Source: Skermanella mucosa (GTDB lineage: Bacteria; Pseudomonadota; Alphaproteobacteria; Azospirillales; Azospirillaceae). From it: a stretch of 64,000 bases of DNA. Of this stretch, positions 19,889 to 28,909 are shown in pieces. The notes under the pieces are model-generated. The model ran no database searches. It worked only from the letters and a program-made list of their open reading frames with translations, and was not told the origin of the DNA. The position numbers and the translations under genes were made by a program. The DNA lies in the NCBI RefSeq assembly GCF_016765655.2, contig NZ_CP086106.1, positions 1,918,501 to 1,982,500 on the forward strand, in the 5' to 3' direction. Positions within the stretch are counted from its first letter, which is position 1; each line of letters begins with the position of its first letter.

Positions 19889-20542
19889 ATGACGAACAAA
19901 CATCAGGGCGCGGGGCATCAAGGCGCGGGCACGGACCAGTCCGGCACCCTCAACCGGCGTGGCTTCTTCGGCGTGGGGGCCGGCGCCGCCGCCCTTCCGC
20001 TGGTCGCCAGCGCCGCCGCAGACCCGGCCCTGGCCCAGGCCGCCGCCCCGCCGCCGGACCCGAGGGCACCCGTGTCCGTCACGCTGAGGCTGAACGGCCG
20101 GGACCACCGCCTGTCGGTGGACAGCCGCGCCTCCCTGCTCGACACCTTGCGCGACCAGGTCGGGCTGACCGGCACCAAGAAGGGGTGCGACCACGGCCAG
20201 TGCGGCGCCTGCACGGTGCTGATGAACGGCTCCCCGGTGCTGTCCTGCATGACCCTGGCCGTCATGGCCGAAGGCAACCCGATCACCACGGTCGAGGGGC
20301 TGGCGAGTTCCAACGGCGACCTGCATCCCATGCAGCAGGCCTTCATCGACCACGACGCTTTCCAGTGCGGCTACTGTACGCCCGGTCAGATCCTGTCGGC
20401 CATCGGCTGCGTCAACGAGGGATATGCCGACGGCGATGCCGACATCCGGGAATACATGAGCGGCAATCTGTGCCGGTGCGCGGCTTATCCGAATATCGTC
20501 GCGGCGGTCAGGCAGGCCAGGTCCGAGATGAAGGGAGCCTGA
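19889..20542 (+). CDS. paoA: Periplasmic aldehyde oxidoreductase, 2Fe-2S subunit (PaoA-like)
   Basis: The small subunit of a xanthine-oxidase-family enzyme. A twin-arginine signal (LNRRGFFGVGAGAAALPLVASA) directs the folded complex to the periplasm. Two 2Fe-2S clusters are marked by CDHGQCGACTVLMNG with an upstream Cys, and by QCGYCTPGQI with NLCRCAAYPN. 217 residues. It opens a three-gene operon in E. coli paoABC order with a 1-bp gap to the next gene. It carries electrons from the molybdenum site to an outer acceptor. Confidence 0.92.
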   Translation: MTNKHQGAGHQGAGTDQSGTLNRRGFFGVGAGAAALPLVASAAADPALAQAAAPPPDPRAPVSVTLRLNGRDHRLSVDSRASLLDTLRDQVGLTGTKKGCDHGQCGACTVLMNGSPVLSCMTLAVMAEGNPITTVEGLASSNGDLHPMQQAFIDHDAFQCGYCTPGQILSAIGCVNEGYADGDADIREYMSGNLCRCAAYPNIVAAVRQARSEMKGA

Positions 20543-20543
20543 G

Positions 20544-21536
20544 ATGCGGCCATTCCTGTATGAACGCGCGGACAGCCCGGAGCGGGCCGTCAGGAGCGCC
20601 GGCGACGCCGGAGTCCAGTTCATCGCGGGCGGCACGACGCTGACCGACCTGATGAAGATCGACGTGATGCGGCCGGAGCGGCTGGTCGACATCAACCCGT
20701 TGGGCGGCGGCCGCGCCGGCCGGATCGAGGAGACCGAGCGCGGCATCCGGTTCGGCGCGCTGGTCCGCATGGCCCAGGCGGAGGCGCATCCCGCCGTCCG
20801 CGGGCGCTATCCGGTGATCGCCGACAGCCTGAAACTGGCGGCCAGCCAGCAGCTCCGCACCATGGCGAGCCTCGGCGGCAACGTCCTGCAGCGGACCCGG
20901 TGCGAGTATTTCCGCGAGGTCTCCTGGGCCTGCAACAAGCGGGCGCCGGGATCCGGCTGCTCCGCGATCGGCGGGGTCAACCGGCAGCATGCGGTGCTCG
21001 GCACCAGCGACGCCTGCATCGCCTCATATCCGGGCGACTTCGCCCAGGCCCTGGTGGCGCTCGACGCCGTGGTCGAGACCGCCGGGCCGCAGGGCGGGCG
21101 CCGGATCGCTTTCGCCGACCTGCACCGCCGGCCGGAAGGCACTCCCGATGTGGAAACCGTGCTGATGCCCGGGGAGCTGATCACCGCGATCGAAGTGCCG
21201 GCCGGTCCCTGGACCCGCCGGTCCCGCTACGTCAAGGTGCGCGACCGCGATTCCTACGCCTTCGCGCTGGCCTCGGCCGCGGTCGCCCTGGACCTTGACG
21301 GCGAAACAGTGCGTGAGGTGCGCATCGCGCTGGGCGGGATCGCCAGCGTGCCCTGGCGGGCGCGGGAGGCGGAGGAAGCCTTGCGCGGCAAGCGGCTCGA
21401 CGAGGCCTCCGCCCTGGCCGCCGCCGAGGCCGCCCTGGCGGGGGCGCGGACCTTCGAGCACAACGCCTTCAAGGTCCCGCTCGCGAAACAGACGCTGGTC
21501 CGGGCGCTGCTCGAAACCCAGGCGATGGAGGTCTGA
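20544..21536 (+). CDS. paoB: Aldehyde oxidoreductase FAD/4Fe-4S subunit (PaoB-like)
   Basis: 330 residues. FAD-binding segments FIAGGTTLTDLMKID and QLRTMASLGGNVLQ match the medium subunit of molybdenum hydroxylases. An insert with three spaced Cys (TRCEYFREVSWACNKR then GSGCSAIGG) fits the extra 4Fe-4S cluster of E. coli PaoB. It overlaps no neighbour but is separated by one base from paoA and paoC, so the operon is tight. Confidence 0.9.
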   Translation: MRPFLYERADSPERAVRSAGDAGVQFIAGGTTLTDLMKIDVMRPERLVDINPLGGGRAGRIEETERGIRFGALVRMAQAEAHPAVRGRYPVIADSLKLAASQQLRTMASLGGNVLQRTRCEYFREVSWACNKRAPGSGCSAIGGVNRQHAVLGTSDACIASYPGDFAQALVALDAVVETAGPQGGRRIAFADLHRRPEGTPDVETVLMPGELITAIEVPAGPWTRRSRYVKVRDRDSYAFALASAAVALDLDGETVREVRIALGGIASVPWRAREAEEALRGKRLDEASALAAAEAALAGARTFEHNAFKVPLAKQTLVRALLETQAMEV

Positions 21537-21537
21537 C

Positions 21538-23760
21538 ATGAGCCCGACCTATTCCCAGGCGGCACCCGAGCCGAAGCGGAACATGGGGGAGCCGGCGCCG
21601 CGCCTGGACGCGCGGCTGAAGGTGACCGGAGAGGCCCGCTACGCCGCCGACTTCCCGATCAACAACCTGGCCCACGGCGTGCTGGTCACCAGCGCCATCG
21701 CGCGCGGCCGGATCACCAGCCTCGACCTGGAAGAGGCCCGGGCGGTGCCCGGCGTGATCGAGATCCTGACCCACGAGAACACCGGCGATGCCGTCAAGCC
21801 GTTGCCCTTCGGCAGCGGGGCGGCGACATCGATCCAGCCGCTGGCCGATCCGAAGGTCTGGCACGACGGGCAGATCATCGCCCTTGTGCTGGCCGACAGC
21901 TTCGAGGCGGCGCGCGAGGCCGCCTACAAGGTCCGGGCCGGGTACGCCGCCGAGCAGCCTTCCGCCGGGTTCGACGCCGCCGGGGCGGAGACGGTCCCGG
22001 CGCTGGGCAACGCCAAGAGCCACAGCGAGGACCCGTCCGTCGGCGATGCGGAAGCCGCGCTACGCGGCGCCGCCACGGTGATCGAGGTCGATTACGCGAC
22101 GCCGACCCAGCACCACAATGCGATCGAGCTGTTCTCCACCACCTGCGTCTGGAACGGCGAGCAGTTGACCGTGTACGAGCCCAGCCAGGCCGTCTACGGC
22201 TTCCGTGGCATGGTCGCCAAGCAGCTCGGCATAGACCAGGCGAATGTCCGCGTCGTCAGCCCCTATGTCGGCGGCGCCTTCGGGTCCAAGGGACCGATGA
22301 CGCCGCGGACCGGCCTGATCGCCTTGGCGGCCCGGCGGATCGGCCGGCCGGTGCGCTGCGTCGTGACCCGCGGCCAGGGCTATACCACCGCGACCTATCG
22401 GGCGGAGACCCGGCACAGGATCCGCATGGGCGCCGGGCCGGACGGGCGGATCGCCGCCTTCACCCATGACGGCTGGGAGGTCACCTCCCGGCCCGACGCC
22501 TATGTTGTCGGCGGCACCGACTCCACCGCCCGGCTCTACGGTTACGGTGCCGTGGCGACCAAGGTCCACATGGTCAAGGCGGACCGCAACACGCCGGGCT
22601 ATATGCGCTCCCCGCCGGAGGTGCCTTACATCTACGCGCTGGAAAGCGCCATGGACGAGCTGGCGGTCGCGCTGAAGATGGACCCCGTGGAGCTCCGCCG
22701 CGTCAACGACACGATGAAGGAGCCGATCAAGGGCTATCCCTATACCAGCCGGGGCCTGATGGAATGCTTCGACCGGGCCGCCGAGGCGTTCGGCTGGTCG
22801 AGCCGCGATCCCGCCGTGGGCTCCATGCGGGAGGGGGACTGGCTGATCGGCATGGGCTGCGCCGCCGCCCTTTATCCGACCAACCTGGGGGCCGCGACCG
22901 CGCGCGTCCGGCTGTCGGCCGACGGGACGGTCAGGGTCCAGACGGCGGCGCACGAGATCGGCAACGGCGCCTATACCGTGATCGGGCAGATGGCGGCCGA
23001 GCGGCTGGGCGTCGATCTTGCCGCCGTGACGGTCGAGCTGGGCGACACCGACCTGCCGCCGGCCCCGGTCGCCGGCGGGTCCAACACGACGGCCAGCGTC
23101 TGCTCCACCGTGCTGAAGGCGTGCGACGCGATCCGGGAGAAGCTGTTCCGGGCGGTCGGCAAGCCGGACGAGGGATCCGTGCGGGACGTGCTGGAGGGGA
23201 TGCCGACCGGCGCGATCGAGGAGTACGCGGAGTGGATCCCGCCCGGCGCCCCGCAGGACGCGATCCGCAAGCTCTACCAGGGCGCCAGCACGCTGCGCGG
23301 CGGCTCCCAGGGCGAGAAGATGATGTATGCCTTCGGCGCGGAGTTCGTGGAGGTCCGCATCCACGCCCGCACCCGCGAGATCCGCGTGCCCAGGATCACC
23401 GGGGCCTTCACCGCCGGCCGCATCATGAACACCCGGACGGCGCACAGCCAGCTCATGGGCGGGATGATCTGGGGCATCGGCTCGGCGCTGCACGAGAAGA
23501 CCGACATCGACCGGCGCCATGCCCGCTACATCAACAAGGACATCGCCGAGTACCTGGTGCCGGTCAACGCCGACATCGCGAAGGTCGAGGTGATCATGAT
23601 CCCGGAGGAGGACAGGGAGGTCAACCCGGCGGGCATCAAGGGCCTGGGCGAGCTCGGCAATGTCGGGACCGCGTCGGCCATCGCCAACGCGGTCTACCAT
23701 GCGACCGGCAAGCGCGTCCGCGACCTGCCGATCCGGATCGAAGACCTGCTGGAGGCGTAG
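21538..23760 (+). CDS. paoC: Aldehyde oxidoreductase molybdenum subunit (PaoC-like)
   Basis: 740 residues binding the molybdopterin cytosine dinucleotide cofactor. Family segments include PYVGGAFGSKGPMT, GGSNTTASVCST and the C-terminal GIKGLGELGNVGTASA, whose Glu is the catalytic base. It oxidises aldehydes to carboxylic acids, as in E. coli PaoABC, where it detoxifies aromatic aldehydes. It has no signal peptide and would be exported with PaoA through Tat. No PaoD or MocA cofactor-insertion gene follows; that chaperone must be elsewhere. Confidence 0.92.
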   Translation: MSPTYSQAAPEPKRNMGEPAPRLDARLKVTGEARYAADFPINNLAHGVLVTSAIARGRITSLDLEEARAVPGVIEILTHENTGDAVKPLPFGSGAATSIQPLADPKVWHDGQIIALVLADSFEAAREAAYKVRAGYAAEQPSAGFDAAGAETVPALGNAKSHSEDPSVGDAEAALRGAATVIEVDYATPTQHHNAIELFSTTCVWNGEQLTVYEPSQAVYGFRGMVAKQLGIDQANVRVVSPYVGGAFGSKGPMTPRTGLIALAARRIGRPVRCVVTRGQGYTTATYRAETRHRIRMGAGPDGRIAAFTHDGWEVTSRPDAYVVGGTDSTARLYGYGAVATKVHMVKADRNTPGYMRSPPEVPYIYALESAMDELAVALKMDPVELRRVNDTMKEPIKGYPYTSRGLMECFDRAAEAFGWSSRDPAVGSMREGDWLIGMGCAAALYPTNLGAATARVRLSADGTVRVQTAAHEIGNGAYTVIGQMAAERLGVDLAAVTVELGDTDLPPAPVAGGSNTTASVCSTVLKACDAIREKLFRAVGKPDEGSVRDVLEGMPTGAIEEYAEWIPPGAPQDAIRKLYQGASTLRGGSQGEKMMYAFGAEFVEVRIHARTREIRVPRITGAFTAGRIMNTRTAHSQLMGGMIWGIGSALHEKTDIDRRHARYINKDIAEYLVPVNADIAKVEVIMIPEEDREVNPAGIKGLGELGNVGTASAIANAVYHATGKRVRDLPIRIEDLLEA

Positions 23761-23869
23761 CGGGGCAGCGGAGGCTGGGGGGAACCCGCATGGAAATCCA
23801 TCGCCCCCCCCCCCCTCGGCCGACGCACCCATTCGCGATTGATTTCATGGCCCTCGCGCCGCCGCCGGG

Positions 23870-24214
23870 TCACGCCGCCTTGGTCAGCATGAAATCGACA
23901 TGAACGGCGTCGTAAGGGAAGACGACTCGGCCATCGGCGGTACGGTCGAGAATACCGGCGTTGAGCAGCGCCTGCACATCTCCATGCACCGCCTTGACAT
24001 CGCGGCCGACGCGCCGGGCTGCCTCGCGGATCGTCATGGCACCCTCGCCGGTCATCGACTTCAGCAGTTCCCAGCGCTTACGGGTCAAGGTCCGCCATAG
24101 GAGTTCGACTGACTCGAACGAGATATGGGCATCTTGCCGTTCACCACCGAACGCCGCCAAGGCCCGCCGCGTCACGTCTTCGCGGGAAGCGATCGAGAGT
24201 GTCACGGTGTTCAT
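23870..24214 (-). CDS. HVO_A0114-like HTH DNA-binding protein (possible orphan antitoxin/regulator)
   Basis: 114 residues with a winged-helix C-terminal half: MTIREAARRVGRDVKAVHGDVQALLNAGIL, the Mar/ArsR-like layout of the HVO_A0114 family. Such proteins often serve as antitoxins beside small toxin genes. The ATG at 24214 overlaps (ATGA) the stop of a 29-codon frame (24300-24211, MAKAWSLKIAERVRGCN and on), which may be the surviving tail of its lost partner. GGAGG precedes the start. Function as an antitoxin is inference. Confidence 0.7.
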   Translation of the reverse strand: MNTVTLSIASREDVTRRALAAFGGERQDAHISFESVELLWRTLTRKRWELLKSMTGEGAMTIREAARRVGRDVKAVHGDVQALLNAGILDRTADGRVVFPYDAVHVDFMLTKAA

Positions 24215-24300
24215 GCAAGCCTCCATTGATCCACATCGAACCAGAAATCGTTGCAGCCTCTGACCCGCTCCGCGATTTTGAGCGACCAAGCCTTGGCCAT
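24211..24300 (-). pseudogene. Possible C-terminal remnant of the partner gene upstream of the HTH protein
   Basis: A 29-codon frame from ATG 24300 ending in a TGA that overlaps the next gene's ATG. The peptide (NDFWFDVDQWRLA at its end) is not recognised. The ATGA coupling is typical of toxin-antitoxin operons, so it may be what is left after a rearrangement removed the rest. It could also be chance. Confidence 0.35.
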
Positions 24301-24329
24301 TCAAGTTGATTTAGGCGTGACGCCCGGAG

Positions 24330-24413
24330 CTACACTCGGGCGAAGACGGTCGGGAAGTCGCGAGCACCATGCACGATGCGAACGATTTCGTTCGTCGCGG
24401 GATCGAAAGCGCT
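24330..24413 (-). pseudogene. RelE/ParE-type toxin, C-terminal remnant
   Basis: Reads SAFDPATNEIVRIVHGARDFPTVF, the usual C-terminal beta-hairpin end of ParE/RelE toxins. Its N-terminal counterpart (AYRLSEEAAE, visible in another phase at about 24547-24579 and again 108 bp further left) lacks a start codon, and the middle of the toxin is missing. The gene is therefore dead, although an antitoxin gene remains upstream. Confidence 0.65.
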
Positions 24414-24630
24414 CCTGTAGCTCCCCGTCTTCGTGAAGCTCAGCGGCCTCTTCCGAAAGCCGGTAGGCCGCTCAACGTCCCATTCCGGGATTCGCACCAC
24501 GGCGAGCGGCCAGGAAGGTCGCCTGTAGCTCCCCGTCTTCGTGAAGCTCAGCGGCCTCTTCCGAAAGCCGGTAGGCCGCTCAACGTCCCATTCCGGGATT
24601 CGCACCACGGCGAGCGGCCAGGAAGGTCGC
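24414..24630. repeat. Perfect 108-bp tandem duplication inside the dead toxin gene
   Basis: Bases 24414-24521 are repeated without change at 24522-24629, with one further matching base at 24630. The unit begins CCTGTAGCTCCCCGTCTTCG and contains the toxin N-terminal coding stretch. Because 108 is a multiple of three, the duplication also doubles a 36-residue open frame, which makes a spurious minus-strand reading frame of 92 codons. Zero divergence suggests a recent event. Confidence 0.93.
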
Positions 24631-24774
24631 TATCTCCTGCCGCAAGGTGCCGCCTGAAACCACCCGCCCGGCATCAAGTGAGTCCAACCCCTCATCGAGT
24701 TCGACCGACAGCCGGCTGATTTCCGCGTCGGCCGGGCTCCTGTTCGAATTGCCGGCGCGTGAAACCTTCGGCAT
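24580..24774 (-). CDS. ParD-like antitoxin (orphan)
   Basis: 64 residues ending SLDAGRVVSGGTLRQEIATFLAARRG, similar to the acidic, helix-forming C-terminal part of ParD/CopG-type antitoxins that cap a ParE toxin. It lies just upstream of the broken ParE-like pieces on the same strand, so it is a leftover antitoxin without a working toxin. Its N-terminus is short for a DNA-binding ribbon-helix-helix and may be truncated. Confidence 0.55.
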   Translation of the reverse strand: MPKVSRAGNSNRSPADAEISRLSVELDEGLDSLDAGRVVSGGTLRQEIATFLAARRGANPGMGR

Positions 24775-24865
24775 GGTGTCCGATCCTCCGATACTCTGCC
24801 ATCAGAGTAACACGTGATGTGAACGAAAGGCGGAGGCCGCGTCGGACGGACGCGGCGCCCGCGCG

Positions 24866-26317
24866 TCAGAAGCCGACGAACTCGGCCCGGGCGCCGCAGT
24901 CCCTGATGCTGTCCGCGATGCCGAGCGCCCATTCCTTGGAGTACCAGTAGATGATCCGCTGGGACCGGTTGGCCATCATCTGGGACTCCTGCTCGGGAGT
25001 GCGGTTGCTCACCAGCGATTGGTTGAAGAGCGTGGTCAGGCAGGTCTGGGCTTGGCTGTCTCCGGGATTCCAGGTGGCCTTGACATAGTAACGGTCCCCG
25101 TTGGACGAGGCCGTGGGGACGAGCAGTTGCGGCTGCGCCGTGATGCGGGCCGCGTCGAGCCGGGGCATCTGCACGCGGGCCAGCACGCGCAGGGCCAGGG
25201 GCGGTTCCACGCGGGCCAGGATCGCCGCGGCGCGGTCGGGCTCGTCCGCCATCCGCGAGACCGCCGCGACCAGCGCGGATTCCACCTCCGTCGGGGACAG
25301 CAGGCGCCTCGTCTTGCTGGCAAGCTCCGGATCGCTATGGCGCGCGAGGTCCAGCAGCGTGACGATCAGGGGTTCGGGGTCGGAGATGGAGTCGTAGACC
25401 TCCATCCGGGTGGCCGGCGGCAACTTGGCCAAGGTTTCTATAGCATTTATCTTGCTGGGGACCGACGATCTCTCGACCTGCAATATCTTGATCTCGGGAA
25501 CGACCGAGCTTGCCGCCGGCGCGCCGCTCCGCTCCAGCTGAAGCGGTCCCGGCGTGCATCGGACGATGTTCTGGAACACGTTGTCGGTGCAGTACGGATC
25601 GCCGGAGTTGGGTGCCGGCGCGATGTTCCCCGACTTTCCAAGTTCATTGAAAATGCGGGTCCTGCCCAGCTTCTCGCTCGGGAACTCCTCCCCGGAGCTC
25701 ATCTGGGCCAGTGCGCTTGAGACCAGGTTGAAATCCGGCCCAGAAGCGTCAGCGAGGCTTTGCAATGAGTAGCTGTCGCCTTCCGCATCGTAATGGATCT
25801 GATAGCGGAGATTCTTTTCGGGCACATAAGGGATGCGGAAGGTCCGGTACTTCTTTTCCTCGTTCTTGAAGTACTCGAGTTCGAAGCTGTGATCCGGCCC
25901 GAAGGACCCGTCGCTGACCACCACGAAGTGAAGGTCGCGCCTTTGAGGGGCGTCGGGAACCGGGCCGGGCTTGTCCAGGGATCGGACATAGAGATCGTGG
26001 TTCACGACGAACTCGTGAGGTGCCACGTTGACGACGCTGAATTGGTAGACCTTCCGCTGCGGCTGATCCATCCACCAGAAATACGAAGCGAAGAAGATGA
26101 GGCTGATACCGCAGATCCAGACGGCGCCATGGATGGCAAGGTAAATTCGCGTCTGCCATTGGTCGGGATTGGGCGAACTCCTCGCGGTCTCGAGCTGGTT
26201 ATGGCTCTTGTTGGTCAGCAAGAACAGGACGATGACCGAGAAAGCGAACACGCCGTAGCGGAAGGTGAGGGAAACGATTTCCTGGAACGAGGGCATTGCC
26301 ATGACAGGGTCGCTCAT
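24866..26317 (-). CDS. Unrecognised two-span membrane protein with large extracytoplasmic region
   Basis: 483 residues, not assigned to a family. Two hydrophobic helices lie near the N-terminus (about 18-36, FRYGVFAFSVIVLFLL, and 62-82, GAVWICGISLIFFASYFWW), separated by a charged loop; the remaining ~400 residues are soluble and contain only a few Cys. The middle part has helical, repeat-like wording (DPEPLIVTLLDLARHSDPELASKTRRLL). The final Cys near DCGARAEF and a Cys in CTDNVFQNIVRC could form disulphides. The start at 26317 is near a region of low GC. It is monocistronic. No function is proposed. Confidence 0.75.
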   Translation of the reverse strand: MSDPVMAMPSFQEIVSLTFRYGVFAFSVIVLFLLTNKSHNQLETARSSPNPDQWQTRIYLAIHGAVWICGISLIFFASYFWWMDQPQRKVYQFSVVNVAPHEFVVNHDLYVRSLDKPGPVPDAPQRRDLHFVVVSDGSFGPDHSFELEYFKNEEKKYRTFRIPYVPEKNLRYQIHYDAEGDSYSLQSLADASGPDFNLVSSALAQMSSGEEFPSEKLGRTRIFNELGKSGNIAPAPNSGDPYCTDNVFQNIVRCTPGPLQLERSGAPAASSVVPEIKILQVERSSVPSKINAIETLAKLPPATRMEVYDSISDPEPLIVTLLDLARHSDPELASKTRRLLSPTEVESALVAAVSRMADEPDRAAAILARVEPPLALRVLARVQMPRLDAARITAQPQLLVPTASSNGDRYYVKATWNPGDSQAQTCLTTLFNQSLVSNRTPEQESQMMANRSQRIIYWYSKEWALGIADSIRDCGARAEFVGF

Positions 26318-26749
26318 CGTCGCCTCCTTACCGTCTCGTCAGCAATAGGACGCATGAGAAAAGACATGCTAAGGCATGAGGGAAGAATCCATGCATCTCT
26401 AGAAAGTATATTACTCGTCTTCTCAACCTCGCCGCCCGGCGGCATGCGGAGCCAATGATTGTTTAGCATAGGGCAATCCAGTGACTCAAACCGATTTGAA
26501 TACAAGCCTTCGGTCCTGGTTTGAAAACCTATGGCACCGTGTAGAAAGTTCGGAAGAAGAGGTAAATATTTACGGATAGTAATGCATTCACATGTATTCT
26601 GCTCCCGGGAAGAGAGCGGCGGCCGGCTTTCGCCTCCAGGCTCCGGCGCGGCGATGGCGCGGTGAAGGAGCCGCCGTAAGGCGACGACGCACCAAAATTC
26701 CTGTCAGTTTTGATTGACACAGAAAAGTGTAAACCATCATACTCCGGGC
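26318..26749. other. 432-bp intergenic region carrying the bchG promoter
   Basis: No gene. It is AT-richer than its surroundings. The right end holds the PpsR/CrtJ-type palindrome and a TTGACA box just before bchG. The left two thirds show nothing I can name. Confidence 0.6.
26702..26719. promoter_or_regulatory. PpsR/CrtJ-type operator before bchG
   Basis: TGTCAGTTTTGATTGACA fits TGT-N12-ACA exactly. The right half-site ends a perfect -35 TTGACA (26714-26719); with an 18-nt spacer the best -10 is CATACT at 26738-26743, only a few bases before the bchG start at 26750. Repressor binding would block this promoter under oxygen (knowledge of PpsR/CrtJ; not shown here). Confidence 0.78.
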
Positions 26750-27634
26750 ATGGCATACCCGACCCCCTCCGCCGTCCTGGAACTGCTCAAGCCCATCACG
26801 TGGTTCGCCCCCATGTGGGCCTATGGCTGCGGGGTGGTTTCGTCCGGGGTGCCGGCGGCGGACCGATGGCCGCTGGTGATCGCCGGCGTCATCCTCGCCG
26901 GACCCCTCATCTGCGCCACCAGCCAAGCGGTCAACGACTGGTACGACCGCGACGTGGACGCGATCAACGAACCGAACCGGCCGATCCCTTCGGGCCGGCT
27001 GCCGGGGCGGTGGGGGTTCTACATCGCGCTGGGCTGGACCGTCCTGTCGCTGCTGGTCGCCAGCGCGCTGGGGCCGTGGGGGATGGGGGCCGCCGTGGTC
27101 GGGCTGGCGCTCGCCTGGGCCTACAGCGCGCCGCCGATCCGGCTGAAGCGGAACGGCTGGTGGGGAAACGCGGCGGTCGGGGCCTGCTACGAGGGACTAC
27201 CCTGGTTCACCGGGGCGGCGGTCATGATGGCGGCCCGGCCGGACTGGCGGATCCTGGCGCTGGCCGGGCTCTACAGCGTCGGTGCCCACGGCATCATGAC
27301 GCTCAACGATTTCAAGTCGGTCGAGGGCGACCGGCGGATGGGCATCGCGTCACTCCCCGCCAGCCTCGGCGTCGAGCGGGCGGCGCGGCTGGCCTGCGCC
27401 GTGATGGTCGTGCCGCAGGTCGCGGTGGTGGCGATGCTGGCGCTGTGGCAGCGCCCGGTCCATGCCGCCGTCGTGGCGCTGCTGCTGGGCGTCCAGATCT
27501 TCCTGATGGTCCGGCTGCTGGAAAGCCCGCGCGAGCGGGCTCCCTGGTACAACGCCACGGGGACCAGCCTCTATGTCATCGGCATGCTGGTGGGCGCCTT
27601 CGCGCTGCGCCAGGCCTTCCCGGAGGTCCCATGA
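26750..27634 (+). CDS. bchG: Bacteriochlorophyll synthase
   Basis: Attaches a C20 prenyl chain to bacteriochlorophyllide a, the membrane-bound esterification step. 294 residues, UbiA prenyltransferase family with about nine spans. The prenyl-diphosphate Asp motifs are visible: NDWYDRDVDAINEPNRPIPSG (first) and LNDFKSVEGDRRMG (second). Start MAYPTPS at 26750; an in-frame upstream extension is not conserved. It heads bchG-P-I-D-O, overlapping bchP by 4 nt. Confidence 0.95.
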   Translation: MAYPTPSAVLELLKPITWFAPMWAYGCGVVSSGVPAADRWPLVIAGVILAGPLICATSQAVNDWYDRDVDAINEPNRPIPSGRLPGRWGFYIALGWTVLSLLVASALGPWGMGAAVVGLALAWAYSAPPIRLKRNGWWGNAAVGACYEGLPWFTGAAVMMAARPDWRILALAGLYSVGAHGIMTLNDFKSVEGDRRMGIASLPASLGVERAARLACAVMVVPQVAVVAMLALWQRPVHAAVVALLLGVQIFLMVRLLESPRERAPWYNATGTSLYVIGMLVGAFALRQAFPEVP

Positions 27635-28842
27635 ATCACCAGAACGTGACTGACAAGATCTACGACGCGGTGGTGGTCGGCGGCGGGCCGGCCGGGGCGA
27701 CGGCGGCCGAGGACCTGGCGCGGCTCGGCCGCTCCGTTCTGCTGCTGGACAAGGCGGGGAGGATCAAGCCGTGCGGCGGCGCCATCCCGCCCCGGCTGAT
27801 CCGGGAGTTCGGGATCCCGGACTACCTGCTGGTCGCCCGGGCGCGGTCGGCGCGCATGATCTCGCCGTCGGAACGGCGGGTGGACATGCTGATCGAAGGC
27901 GGCTTCGTCGGCATGGTCGACCGCGAGGTGTTCGACGAATATCTGCGCGACCGCGCGGCGCTGGCCGGGGCCGAGCGGCGCACCGGCAGCTTCACCGCCA
28001 TCACGCGCGACCGGGGCGGCGTCGCCACGGTCCATTACAAGACCGGCGACGACAAGACCGGCGACGGATCGGGAACGGTCCGGACCCGGGCCGTGATCGG
28101 CGCCGACGGCGCCATCTCCGCCGTGGCCCGGCAGGAGGTCCCCGGCTCCGACCGGATGCAATGCGTCTTCGCCTACCATGAGATCGTGAAGTCGCCCCGC
28201 GCCGGTGCCGCCGATTTCGACGGGTCGCGTTGCGACGTCTACTACCAGGGGCAACTGTCGCCGGACTTCTACGCCTGGATCTTTCCCCACGGCGATACGA
28301 CCAGCATCGGCACCGGCTCCGCGCACAAGGGCTTCGCCCTGCGCCGGTCGGTCGGCGAGCTGCGCGCCGCCACGGGGCTGGACGGCGTCGAGACGGTCCG
28401 CCGGGAAGGGGCGCCGATCCCCATGAAGCCGCTGAAGCGCTGGGACAACGGCCGCGACGTGGTGCTGGCCGGCGACGCCGCCGGGGTCGTGGCGCCGGCC
28501 TCGGGCGAGGGCATCTACTACGCCATGGCGGGCGGGCGCTTCGCGGCGGAAGCGGTCGAGACCTTCCTTTCGACCGGAGACGCGAGGTCGCTGGCCGGTG
28601 CCCGCAAGCGGTTCATGAAGGCCCATGGCAGGGTCTTCTGGATCCTCGGGATGATGCAGCATTTCTGGTACAGCAGCGACAAGCGGCGGGAGCGCTTCGT
28701 CGGCATCTGCCGCGATCCCGACGTCCAGAAGCTGACCTGGGACGCCTACATGAACAAGGAACTGGTGCGCGCCAAGCCGGCCGCGCATGTGCGGATCTTC
28801 TTCAAGGACCTGGCGCATCTGCTGGGCGTCGTCCGACCATAG
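27631..28842 (+). CDS. bchP: Geranylgeranyl reductase
   Basis: Reduces the geranylgeranyl tail of bacteriochlorophyll (or GGPP) stepwise to phytyl. 403 residues, FAD-dependent: [18 protein letters not shown] at the N-terminus, the [10 protein letters not shown] motif, and [23 protein letters not shown] in the FAD-binding C-terminal part. ATGA overlap with bchG couples translation. Typical for the family in length and motifs. Confidence 0.95.
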   Translation: MNHQNVTDKIYDAVVVGGGPAGATAAEDLARLGRSVLLLDKAGRIKPCGGAIPPRLIREFGIPDYLLVARARSARMISPSERRVDMLIEGGFVGMVDREVFDEYLRDRAALAGAERRTGSFTAITRDRGGVATVHYKTGDDKTGDGSGTVRTRAVIGADGAISAVARQEVPGSDRMQCVFAYHEIVKSPRAGAADFDGSRCDVYYQGQLSPDFYAWIFPHGDTTSIGTGSAHKGFALRRSVGELRAATGLDGVETVRREGAPIPMKPLKRWDNGRDVVLAGDAAGVVAPASGEGIYYAMAGGRFAAEAVETFLSTGDARSLAGARKRFMKAHGRVFWILGMMQHFWYSSDKRRERFVGICRDPDVQKLTWDAYMNKELVRAKPAAHVRIFFKDLAHLLGVVRP

Positions 28843-28909
28843 CGAACAGCCTGCACGGCTTTCAGTACCTCGGCTTTCAGTATCAGGGCATTCAGTCCGG
28901 GAGTTGACC

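Noticed and set aside
23803-23816. Run of about a dozen C after paoC as a phase-variable tract.
   Set aside because: It lies outside any gene or obvious promoter; also a place where sequencing error is likely.
24330-24608. A 92-codon minus-strand frame with an internal 36-residue repeat.
   Set aside because: It is a product of the 108-bp duplication read in a non-toxin phase; only its last ~27 residues are genuine ParE C-terminus.
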